Assembly (NCBI GenBank): GCA_025200525.1
Contig: CM045758.1
Span: 225,948,667-226,012,666, forward strand
DNA length: 64,000 nt
DNA from: Camellia lanceoleosa
Lineage: Eukaryota > Streptophyta > Magnoliopsida > Ericales > Theaceae
Direction: 5' to 3'
Shown one piece after another: positions 49,219-59,256 of the stretch. A program made the translations under genes and the position numbers. How positions within the stretch are numbered: position 1 is the first letter of the stretch; each line of letters starts with the position of its first letter. The notes beneath the pieces were generated by a model. That model was not told the DNA's origin, did not search any database, and was given only the letters and a program-made list of their open reading frames with translations.

Positions 49219-49943
49219 CAGTGGCGGAATCAGGAAATTAAGTTAGAGGGGGCACTTTTTAATTATAATTTTTTATTTAAAAAAAAAATCATGAGTAACA
49301 TTAAGATAATCATAATTTTATAAGATAAATTTAAACGTAAAAAATTACATATTCATTATTAATAAGAACAAATCAAAATTCTATAATAGTATAGAATAGC
49401 TTGGCGTGGGATGATGATGTAAGTTTGCAATTTTAGCACAAAAAATTATGGATCAAAATTCCTAATTTAAAAAAATAAAAACACATCATTTATAGTACAA
49501 ATTATTATAAAATCTATTTAATTTTTATTTGATAGAAAAATATTAAAGAGATGACACTGCTTATAAATGATGTGTTTTGAATGAAAATTATTAAACAGTC
49601 TTAGAGTATCATATGACGTTATCTACGTGATGCTCAAAGTATAGAAAATCACAAATCACATTAAATGGTATGTCAACTACTTGAAAATAATGAATTTATT
49701 ATATTCAATCTATAATATTTTTCGCTACACTATATAAATAATACCACATAGTGTTTCGAAAGTATCAAATAACTACTTGTTGTGAACAATATAATAAATC
49801 TTTAGCCAAAGAACATGGTAAGAAAAAAACAGAGAATACATTTTATACATGGCAATAACAAAAAAAAAAAAAAAAAAAAAAAATTCAAAACTGAGAGGGG
49901 GGGAGGGGACGTGACCCCTGGCCCTATGCTGCCTCCACCCCTG
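49219..49943. mobile_element. 725-bp non-autonomous hAT element
   Basis: The ends are CAGTGGCGGA and, inverted, CAGGGGTGGA. They are flanked by perfect 8-bp duplications GGCCCAAC (49211-49218 and 49944-49951). Length of duplication and CA(G)...TG ends fit the hAT superfamily. The interior is AT-rich with a poly(A) run at 49859-49881 and no transposase. GC-rich subterminal stretches lie at both ends. Confidence 0.82.
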
Positions 49944-50042
49944 GGCCCAACCTAAGTAATTATCGTATCAATTGCAATAATGCTACGTGCACAAAAAAGT
50001 GCACAAAAAAGTGCACCACACCAAAAATGAATCATGTTTAGT

Positions 50043-50417
50043 TCATTCTTGTCGATTTTTCACCCAATCATATCTCTTCCAATGTATCGGCGGGTAAAGA
50101 TCCGTGCACAATGTAACCGAGTAGGGATCAGAATCAGCATTGCTCATTGTATCCCCACTAGGAAGTTGCATGATTTTCATTATCACATGCCTCTGTATAT
50201 TATTATGAGATGTATATCGACTAGTTCTCTGCTTAGCCTTGATTGACATTGTCAAATTCATGTGGTTTGGTTTAGTATCATTAATATTACCCTCCATTTG
50301 GGTGTTGCTAGACCCTGGAATTTCTGAATTAGACAAAGATGAACTCGATGTTGTGCTCTCATCGAACAAGAATTCAGAACACGGGTCAGAGGATGAGCGA
50401 GTAATTTGGCCACTCAT
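50043..50417 (-). CDS. hypothetical 124-residue protein, possibly a gene fragment
   Basis: Open frame MSGQITRSSSDPCSEFLFD, Ser/Thr-rich at the N-terminus, ending WKRYDWVKNRQE. I do not recognise a family, membrane segment or motif. The upstream 50420-50850 on the minus strand looks more gene-like than its AT-rich surroundings and may be a leader. Base composition is more even than in the flanks. It may be part of a captured or decayed gene. Confidence 0.3.
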   Translation of the reverse strand: MSGQITRSSSDPCSEFLFDESTTSSSSLSNSEIPGSSNTQMEGNINDTKPNHMNLTMSIKAKQRTSRYTSHNNIQRHVIMKIMQLPSGDTMSNADSDPYSVTLCTDLYPPIHWKRYDWVKNRQE

Positions 50418-50879
50418 AGGAGGTTTAGCTGTTATCCTGGTTGAAAGATGGTTGAAAGATTGTTCCGTTTAACTTCACAAAGTCCATTTCACAGCATGAG
50501 GACACACATATATAGTTTCAAGGCTTGAAATTGGTGTTTGATGAGAATATCTTCAATCTGTTAAGTTTGACTTTGTTGTGTTCCACAGAGAGAGACAGAT
50601 ACTGCATTGGGGCTCAACTGATCACAATATACAGATATCATGCAACTTAATTGAGGCAACCAAATCAAGGTGGCATCAAAAAGGTGTAAAGTTATTGTAT
50701 GAATTTGTTTACGGGATTTTGATTTGGAGAAGTGAAGCAAAGAAATGACATGTGATGAGAAGCAAAGCTGTGATGTTATTTTTTGGGTTTTTTTCTTCTT
50801 ATTATTACTAAAAGTAGGGATTGTGGAAAAATTGAAAAAATCAACCAAATTGATTGAATCGGACTAAATTGGTTATCTT

Positions 50880-51780
50880 TGATATGTTTTTTTAGTAATA
50901 ATCGATCTATGCGGTTTTTAAATTTGATTCTTTTGGTTTTCGGTTTGGTATCGGTTCAAGCACCTTATGCACCGAACTAAATCGAAATCGACCATTTTAA
51001 CATATATTGTATTTATAATATATATATATAATCGAGCTGATCCCATTTGATAGGACTTGAGGCTTGGTTTGGTTTTGTTTTGTTTTATAATATATATATA
51101 TATAATCTAATAATATAATGCTATTAATAAGTATAATAAATCATTAACATTAATTAATTAATCTTATCATCTTTATAACTCTTAATTCTAACTCATTATT
51201 TTTGAAACTTTAGTATTTTTTAACTTTTTGTTTTTATTCTTTTATTTTTGTTAATCTAGGAATTGAAAAATATTTATTAAATAGATTAGTAATTATATTT
51301 AAAAATGACTTACGTTTGAAAGGTTCTAAATCAATTAAACTTCATTGAACCAAATTGTTTCAATTGGTTTGGTTTGGTTCGGTTCGGTGCGGTTTGATGG
51401 GAGAAGCAATTTATATCAATTTTCAAAATAATAAAATCGACATTATCTGTTCAGTGAATTTTTTTACCTAAATACCGATATTATGGATGAATTGGATATG
51501 TTTGAAATGGGTATGATTTATTTTTTAATTTTTTTATGTATTATAAAAAGACGTATAAAATAAATAAATAAATGATTGACTCAAATAAATCAATAAATTA
51601 ATATGTTACATATTTTTTTTAAGTTGTCAAAAACACCTTAATGTATATTTAATGTACACATACCAAAATTATTCATTGAACTGTCTTTAGCTTTACCCAT
51701 TAAAGAAACCTGATTGCACCAGTCAATCGGGGCTTTTCCCAAATTAAGTTAAATTAGTAACTTAATTCCCAAACTAGATC
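50880..51780. other. AT-rich intergenic DNA
   Basis: Contains TATATA runs near 51015 and 51090 and GGTTTGGTTCGGTTC words near 51370. No gene is seen. Confidence 0.45.
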
Positions 51781-51809
51781 TAGTTTGGACGGAATTTTTA
51801 AATTAGGCT

Positions 51810-52180
51810 AAAATGTGATTGTGAACCACGCTTTCAACATTTTTGTGGCTGTCGCGCGAAAATTTTGTAAAATCGTAAAAGCGTGTTTCCAAATTACGCT
51901 TTTAATTAAGAAAGCGTGGTTTGTAACCACGCTTTTAATTAATTATTTTTTTTTTTGAAAGCGTGATTGTGAGCCACGCTTTTAACTGAAAATTATTTTT
52001 TCCTGAAAACGTGCTTATGAACCACACTTTTAACTAAAAAAAATTTTCTTCTGAAAACGTGGTTGTGAACCATGCTTTTAACTAAAAAAAATTTTCTTCT
52101 GAAAACGTGATTGTGAATCACGCTTTTACTGTTCACCATAGAAAGTGTGGATGATAACCACGCTTTTAATCAAAATCCGT
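51810..52180. repeat. tandem hairpin array, GCGTGGTT...AACCACGC type
   Basis: About six units of 50-60 bases. Each contains an inverted repeat such as AAAGCGTGGTTTGTAACCACGCTTT (stem arms at 51919-51943), separated by T-rich spacers like AACTAAAAAAAATTTTCTTC. Copies near 52030 and 52085 are nearly identical. Confidence 0.8.
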
Positions 52181-52189
52181 TTTTAAAAC

Positions 52190-52200
52190 TTATATAAAAA
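52190..52200 (+). promoter_or_regulatory. possible TATA box between the hairpin arrays
   Basis: TTATATAAAAACTCTCTCAG has the look of a plant core promoter and would transcribe the array to its right. Weak evidence. Confidence 0.3.
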
Positions 52201-52384
52201 CTCTCTCAGCCCCGTCATTTGCCAAACCCATTTTCTTTAAAATGGCTTTTCCAATGCCGTTTTTGATGAATAAAAAAATAATAAATTTTACTTCGTAAAA
52301 ACGACTTTTTTAAAACCGTTTTTTAGTAATTTTTTTTCCCAATTTATATTTTTCAACATAAATATAAATTGCCACAAAATAATG

Positions 52385-53080
52385 TAATTTAGAAAACGGG
52401 TTTAGTAAAACCGTTTTCTAGTACGGCTTTCCTAAAGCCGTTTTCATGTAAGTTTTTTTTTTTCTGTTGTCTTTGTTCTGGTGTAATTTAGAAAACGGGT
52501 TTGCTAAAACCGTTTTCTAATACGGCTTTCCTAAAGCCGTTTTAATGTAATTTTTTTTAATGTAATTTAGAAAACGGGTTTACTAAAACCGTTTTCTAAT
52601 ACGGCTTTCCTAAAGCCGTTTTCATGTTGTTGTTGTTGATGTTTTTTTTTTTTTTTTTTGGTGATAATGTAATTCAGAAATTTTTTTTGGCTTTACTAAA
52701 GCCGTTCTCATGGTAAATTTTTTTTTTCTTTTGTCTTTGTTTTGGGTTAGAAGGTGTAATTCAGAAATTTTTTTTGGCTTTATTAAAGCCGTTTCATGTA
52801 AATTTTTTTGTTTTTTTCTTTTGTCTTTATTTTGGGTTAGAAGGTGATAATGTAATTCAAAAATTTTTTTTGGCTTTACTAAAGCCGTTTTCAAGTAAAT
52901 TTTTTTTTTCTTTTGTCTTTGTTTTGGGTTAGAAGGTGTAATTCAGAAATTTTATTTGGCTTTACTAAAGCCGTTTTCATTTAATTTTTTTTTCCTTTTG
53001 TCTTTATTTTGGTTTAGAAGGTGATAATGTAATTTAGAAAACCAGTTTAGTAAAATCGTTTTCTAGCCGTTTTCATTAAA
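52385..53080 (+). repeat. tandem hairpin array, AAAACGG...CCGTTTT type
   Basis: Seven or eight copies with periods of roughly 60-110 bases. The fullest copies (52391, 52490 and 52567) have two stems: AGAAAACGG ... CCGTTTTCT and ACGGCTTT-CCT-AAAGCCGT. T-rich spacers with TTTTGTCTTTGTTTTGGGTTAG follow in later, shortened copies. The Lys-rich minus-strand frame here is repeat read-through. Confidence 0.85.
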
Positions 53081-53986
53081 TTTTTTTTTTCTTTTGTCTT
53101 TGTCTTTGTTTTGGGTTAGAAGGTGATATACATGCTCTACAGTCCGAAGTACACCCACACACTCTGCAGTTCGACGAACAACAACAAAGGGTGAGACGCG
53201 AATAGCACCGCGGAGGAGGCCAAGAAGACGAAGGCCATCGCGAGAGCTGCAGCAAGAAGGAAGAATAGAAAGACCTCGAATTTTGGTGATGTATTTTTTA
53301 CATACGAATGGTACTTTTTCCGTTTTTTGCTATGTAATGTAACTTGTATGTAATTTGGTGTCTGATTACGAACAGGAACTTATGTAATGTAAATATTGGA
53401 TTGGAGTTGATGTTACTGTGATTCAATTGGTTTCGCTTATTTCATAAGACTGATGTTGTGCAATGAATGAATGAATGGAAAGGTTATTTGTTTTATTCAA
53501 TTGGTAGTGTATTTTTTGTAAAAATGAGAATATTATTTGTTATATTCAATGAATAATGGTTACATTTTTGGGTTGTCACGATTGAGAAGATGAACAAGTT
53601 AAGAGAATGTGTCTTTCCCCTAAAATAAATTTTGTTAACATTTTTGTAATAAAACTTAATACATAATATACGAAGTCATTAATTTACTAAATACTCATAC
53701 GGGCATGAAAACAACATAACTGAAGTTGCAAATGTAACAGTGTTCAATTAAATTAGTAGTACAGACATAAGTCTCCCACAAAAATACATTCTGGACACCA
53801 TGAATTGAACACACAATACATACATCCTAGACACCCTGAACTGAACACACAATACATAAACATAACAGTTACATAGACAAATATTAGGCAGACAATCTGA
53901 CAAACTCATTACGGAAACACTTAGCCTAACACATACATTACATATTAATGCATGACCTAATATTGCCGAAGTATAGACATAAACAC

Positions 53987-54597
53987 CTAATTCGCACTTA
54001 AATCGGCAATCTCAGAGTCTAAATAATCCGAAAGCTTAGGGTCAGAGACAAGTTTAGGATCCTCCATGATACCCTTGATAGCCGCAACATTTGGTTCTGT
54101 TCTATTCTGTTCTTCTGGGCATCATTCTTAACTATGTATAGTTGCATATCGCGGGCTAACCTACGGCGCATTTGAGAAATCTCACGTTGTAGTCTTTCAC
54201 ATAGTCGATCAACATTATTAGAATCTTCCTTTTGGATCTCAACAGAACGTGCTTTTGGCACCTTAAGTTGATTTTCCCGACTTAAGGTTTCTAGCTGTAC
54301 TCGCTCTATAAATAGCGCGGGCCACTTGAGACGAGCAGCGTCAGATAAACCATATCCTGTTTGATTGTTAGATGGCTCCATACATGAACCTCCTTGAACT
54401 CGATAATACTTGGGTATCAAAAAATGTCACTTCCCAAACCTATCACGATAACCACAAGCATAATCTAAAACAGGTATTGTTGTTTCGTCTTTAGCATCGC
54501 CATGTCCCCTTCCCCCTCCTCGTCATGAACTATCATCCCTTTGCAAGTTCCTACCACCTCCGCAATTCGCACTCCCTCCCATGAATCGTGTAGCCAT
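53987..54597 (-). pseudogene. small degraded ORF with coiled coil, unrecognised
   Basis: The reading begins MATRFMGGSANCGGGRN at 54597. A stop lies near 54525, then LDYACGYRDRFGK, another stop near 54425, and PKYYRVQGGSCMEP. A heptad-like helix follows (VDRLCERLQREISQMRRRLARDMQ). After a frameshift near 54115 it ends PKLSDYLDSEIADLSAN at 53987. About 200 codons in all. I do not recognise it. Its place between the hairpin array and a 181-bp tandem array suggests a gene carried by a transposable element. Confidence 0.4.
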
Positions 54598-54747
54598 GCT
54601 AATTTTTTTAAACAAATGAATGATAATTTCGTAGGGCGAAATGAGTTGTAAGGTTGTGTCTTCACCTTTAGTCGTTTATATAGTTGGTTATGAACGGTTT
54701 TAGAAAGACACTAAAAGAAAAACCATAGAAAATAAATGCCTTTGCAT

Positions 54748-54764
54748 TACAATCCCACATATAC
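54748..54764 (+). repeat. left remnant of the 181-bp tandem array
   Basis: ACAATCCCACATATAC matches the unit end seen at about 57467 and 57648. It is cut off by the solo LTR that starts at 54765. Confidence 0.7.
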
Positions 54765-57296
54765 TGTCACGGCCCAAACCCGCCCCTGTAGGTTCAGCAC
54801 CGTAACCGGCCAGTAATCCATGGATTACCAAAGGCCTCTGAACAGATTAGCAAATAGTAAGGGACTGCGGAAGCAATAATACAAATCGACAAGGTCAATT
54901 GAGCTGTGATAACGTACATGGGACAGAATATTTCAAAACTTATTTATATAAACATAAACATGCCAGTCCAGATACACAATATTTACAAGGTATTTACAGA
55001 ATGTACTTCCCAAGACTTGACTTTACCGAGCATACACAAAGACTAGCATGAATACAAAAACAGCCATATAACGAGACTTCAATCAGAACCTTCTCGAGAG
55101 GCAGAACGGTTGGCTGACAAAAACAGGACAGAAGGTCGTCAACTCTGGCCCTGGTCACCCACCGGCTCACCTATATACATAATATAAACTGTGAGCAGAA
55201 CCCCAGTGAATAATAACAGAGTAAAGGGGTTTTATGAATGATGTCCAGCACAAGTTAGGATCCAGTATTTAAATCAGAACATATTCGGACTTCAAAACAG
55301 AAATAGACTTAGATACACACTCATGTTCATATTCAGATTTTGCATAAGATCATACGTGGTACACCCATTAGCTATCAGATCAATTTGGTCCGAAGACCCA
55401 CATGCATAGTTGGTACCAACGACCATAAGAGTCCATATCTTGCGCGCAAGTAGCCATGGTATTGTTACCCCCAGGCAAGGGCCATGTGTAGATTGGCCGC
55501 GGTATTGTTACCCCCGGGCGAGGGCCATGTGAACTAAGGGTGCCACAAATACTTTTCAGAAAATTGGACATTCATTCATAATTCGTAAGATAGCATTTCA
55601 GAAAACAGATTATACCATATCAGTTAGAAAATACGTAAGTTAAATATAACTTTACAGAGTTATTACTCACAGTGGGCCTTGAGACAGACAGACGGAGTAA
55701 ACTTGGTCAAACGGTACGTAGCACGCGACGTACACAACACATAACAAATGCACACTTGAAACACACGTTCTAATTGTACAAAACTTATTACGTTAGCTTT
55801 TAGTGTGTTTCTAATCTCTTATCCTCATTATGGTGTCTTAAACATGGCCTAGGAATGCCTAGGATGGAATGAGGATGCAAAAATGCATTGAAAATCATTT
55901 CTCAAATTTTGCTGAAGATAAGGTCCACGCTCGAGCGTGGCTTTTCCCGCTCGAGTGGACATGTAGCCAATGAAGCTCCGCTCGAGCGTGGACTTCCCCG
56001 CTCGAGCGTACTGCAAACTTATGAAAAGGTGCTGGATGCATGAAATTCACGCTCAACGGGCACTCGACCCCCGCTCAAGCGTGTGACATAGACCCTCGCT
56101 TGAGCGTGGCTTCCCCTGCTCGAGCGGACTGCAAAACACACAAACTTCTGGGTATACACATTTCACGCTCGAGCGTGACTCTCGCCGCTCGAGCGGAAGT
56201 GCATGTACTCAGGCTTCACGCTCGAGCGTGAAAGTTCTCGCTCGAGCGTGGGTCAAATTTCTAGAAAATCCAGATTGACCTCCAAGCATGAAACTCGACC
56301 TTTAACCATCCAAAACTCATTTTTCTGGGCCAAATCTTTGGAAAACACTTAATAACTCATAGAACAACATGTTTGAAGAATCATTTCAAGAAATCATGGC
56401 CCAAGAGCAACCCAATTTGTGCAAAATCAACATGAACTTTATGAATATGCCATCAATTCAACATGCAAGGACCCCTTTGAATTCAAACCTTCCAAAACAT
56501 AACCAAACTTAATAATTTGATGGAAAACAAGTTGAATGGCTATAATGTGAGTGAAATTGACACGTGCATGGAAGAAATCTTAGAACTCCAACTCAAAACA
56601 TGGAAATTTATGCATGCATGCATGGATTCCTTAGAAGGACAACTCAAGTGCTATGAATTACACATGCATATATGTATTGAGCTTCAATTCACCAATCTTA
56701 GCTTAAACCCAACATGAGTCCATTTAATTCACTAGAATTCTTATATTAGTAAATCAATTTCATAATCAATAGGGTGAATGCCTACCTCAAGTCTTGAATT
56801 CCTCAATATGAAGGCTCTATTATGCAAATCCTTCTATTTCTCCTAAAGCCCAAGAAAATCCCTTGTTGAATCCAACTTCCCTTCAACTCTCCCTCTCTCT
56901 CTCTCTCACACGCTTGCATTAGAGGAATGAAGGAGTGCAATGAAAATGTGAGCTAGTGGAGTCTAAATGGTCCATAAGTGGTAATTGATCAAAAACCAAA
57001 TAAATAGCATTATTTTAATCTAGTTTAATCGTTCCGAATCGAATGTTAATTAAACCTACCTTAAAATTCTATAAATCCTAACTAGCACATAACACAAGCC
57101 GATTTTTGATTTGGACGCCGATAAGGCTCTTAATTCGCGAACCGAAATTAAAACCTGAACAGATCTTTCTACGCCTAACAGATAAAAATACAAAGGTGAT
57201 GCAATACTCATGCAAATTAGTTCCAAATCCTTCCTAAATTATTGTTAGGCTTAACTAAGCACGAATTAACGTTAATCTGGGGTTGGGGTTATTACA
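54765..57296 (-). mobile_element. solo LTR (TGTAATAACC...CGTGACA family)
   Basis: A 2,532-bp LTR read on the minus strand, opening TGTAATAACCCC at 57296 and closing GGGCCGTGACA at 54765. Perfect TATAC duplications flank it (54760-54764 and 57297-57301). No internal region is present. It sits in a 181-bp tandem array. Positions 55925-56250 hold a dense cluster of CGCTCGAGCG-type palindromes. A second copy of this family starts at 62242 on the plus strand. Confidence 0.9.
55925..56252. repeat. CGCTCGAGCG palindrome cluster (second LTR family)
   Basis: Roughly a dozen GCTCGAGCG or close variants (GCTCAAGCG, GCTTGAGCG, GCTCGAGTG) in about 330 bases. They are often paired about 18-22 bases apart, as in CACGCTCGAGCGTG followed by CCGCTCGAG. 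The variants are single C-to-T or G-to-A steps from the palindrome. Confidence 0.9.
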
Positions 57297-57301
57297 TATA
57301 C

Positions 57302-57780
57302 GAACAAGGTATGAGTTGTCAGTAAAATAAAAAAATAGAGAAAAACGAATACTGTGTACCAAGTCACGTGACTTAACAATCCATCTGCATATACTGACAA
57401 AATAAGGGCATGCTCACTGTAAGGTAAATCAGTGAATTCACTGTTGCCATGTGACTTTCTGAATTGACAATCCCACATATATCAATAAGAGATGAGTTAT
57501 CACTGTAATCAGAAAACAGAGAAAAGTAATGCATGTGCACCAAGTCACATGACTTGGCAATCCATCTGCATATACTGACAGAATAAGGACATGCTCACTG
57601 TAAGGTAAATCAGTCAATTCACTGTTGCCATGTGACTTTTTGAATTAACAATCCCACATATATCAATAAGAGATGAGTTGTCACTGTAATAAAAAAATCG
57701 AGAAAACCAAAGCCTGTACACCAAGTCACATGACTTGACAATCCATCTGCATATATTGACAAGTCTCTCCACGATTTGAC
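57302..57780 (+). repeat. 181-bp tandem array
   Basis: Three units, the last partial, share CAAGTCACATGACTTGACAATCCATCTGCATATACTGAC, GGACATGCTCACTGTAAGG and CACTGTTGCCATGTGACTTT. The marker AATCCCACATAT recurs at 57469 and 57650, giving a period of 181. The array continues left of the solo LTR (54748). Confidence 0.88.
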
Positions 57781-58415
57781 TACTTAATGTGTGAAAAAAG
57801 GAAGCTTATGTAGGCAATGTTGTGTTTCACTTAGCTATGCATCATTCGTTGTTACGACCAACTATTTGTATTCATTGAAAAGTATGACCATTTGAATTTT
57901 TTTTGTCATTTGGAATTATTTTAAAATCAACTTTTGAATATTCAATTTGTAATATTTTGGGAAACATTTACAACATCACTTGTAATAAATTTGCAAATCT
58001 CACGTACAACCACTTAACCCAATAGTATTGGAAGACTAGTGTATGAAAATATTGTTGGAATGAAAATGTATATATTCAAATAATTTTTATAAATTTTCAA
58101 TCCAAAACTTACTTGGTTTTTGAATTTCCAAGAACAGTTTTTTGGAAATTTATTAATCTCCCAACTGGACCAACCACTTGGCTTTGAGTTTGTTTGTCCT
58201 GTCCCTAAGTTTAGTTTTCTGTCAACCCCTCATTCCTTACCAAAGTCATCATTTTGACTGGACTACCAAGAATTAAAAGGCAACTCTTGCTTCTTTCCTG
58301 ATAGAGATTGAAATTCTTTACGTAGAGGATCACTATTTGAGGAGCCCTAGTTAAGGGAAGCTTTTGATTGAGCTACCTGTTCTGTTTTCTGTGTTGTTGA
58401 AGACGGTAGTTCGTC
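57781..58415. other. AT-rich DNA without recognised features
   Basis: No gene or repeat is seen between the tandem array and the LTR fragment. Confidence 0.4.
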
Positions 58416-59256
58416 TATAGCGATCCCGATTTTTCCTTTATTGTTTATTGTATTCCGGACTAGGTTCCGTGGATGATCGTTGTTGTTTGTATCGAGTTTC
58501 CGTTCTTTAACTCTTTGTATTTGAATTTTGGGTTGTGTTGGGTAGGTTTGAAACAGGTTAGTTGTGTTTAGAAACAAATAGTTAATGCCCAAATTTTGGC
58601 CTTCACGCTCGAGCGGGCCCTTTTGCATTTGCTCCTACGCTCAAGCGGGCAGTTTGACGCTTGAGCGTGATTCTTCAACCTTTAGTATTTTTCCTGCAGG
58701 TCATCGGACGCTCGAGCGTCCACTCTCACGCTTGAACGGGGACCTTCATCTATAGAACTTCTGGAAGTGTGCATTCCACGCTCGAGTGACGCTTTTCACG
58801 CTCGAGCGGGGCGTCCCACACTCGAGCGGACTGTGATGTATTTCAGTCCGAGAAGAAGCTTTTTGAATCACTTTTTCGGCCCACTCTCTCTCCCTAGCAT
58901 TTCAAAGCCCTCATTTAAGAGTTTCTCTCTCTAGAATACTCTCTCTCTCTCTCTACATTTTGAGCTAGATCTGGTGATCTCCTCACCCTCTTCCTTTTGA
59001 TAAAAAGCTTGAGCTTCGCGTGGGCTTCATTTTGATCTGAAAAGTTGTGGGTTTGGAGCACTTTCGAGTTTCTTCATCATCTCCTTTGGGTCTCTTCACT
59101 TGAGGTAGGGATAACCTACTCTTTTCTATGAGTTTTGACCTAAATGTTGGATGTTTTATATAGATGGTGTTGTTTGGGTAACTTGGGAAAGTTAGGGTTT
59201 TGAAATTGAAATTATAAAAGAGGGGTTTTCTATTTTTGGGGTTCCAAGTGTATATG
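58416..59256 (+). mobile_element. LTR fragment (TATAGCG family), truncated by the next element
   Basis: Opens TATAGCGATCCCGATTTTTCC and follows the first ~840 bases of the solo LTR at 39271, including a CTCGAGCG cluster at 58606-58830 and the leader with CTTGAGGTAGGGAT at about 59099. It ends abruptly at 59256, where a different element starts. The remainder is not in the window. Confidence 0.82.

Noticed and set aside
52622..52894. Lys-rich 90-residue frame with internal repeats
   Set aside because: Read-through of the AAAACGG/CCGTTTT hairpin array.
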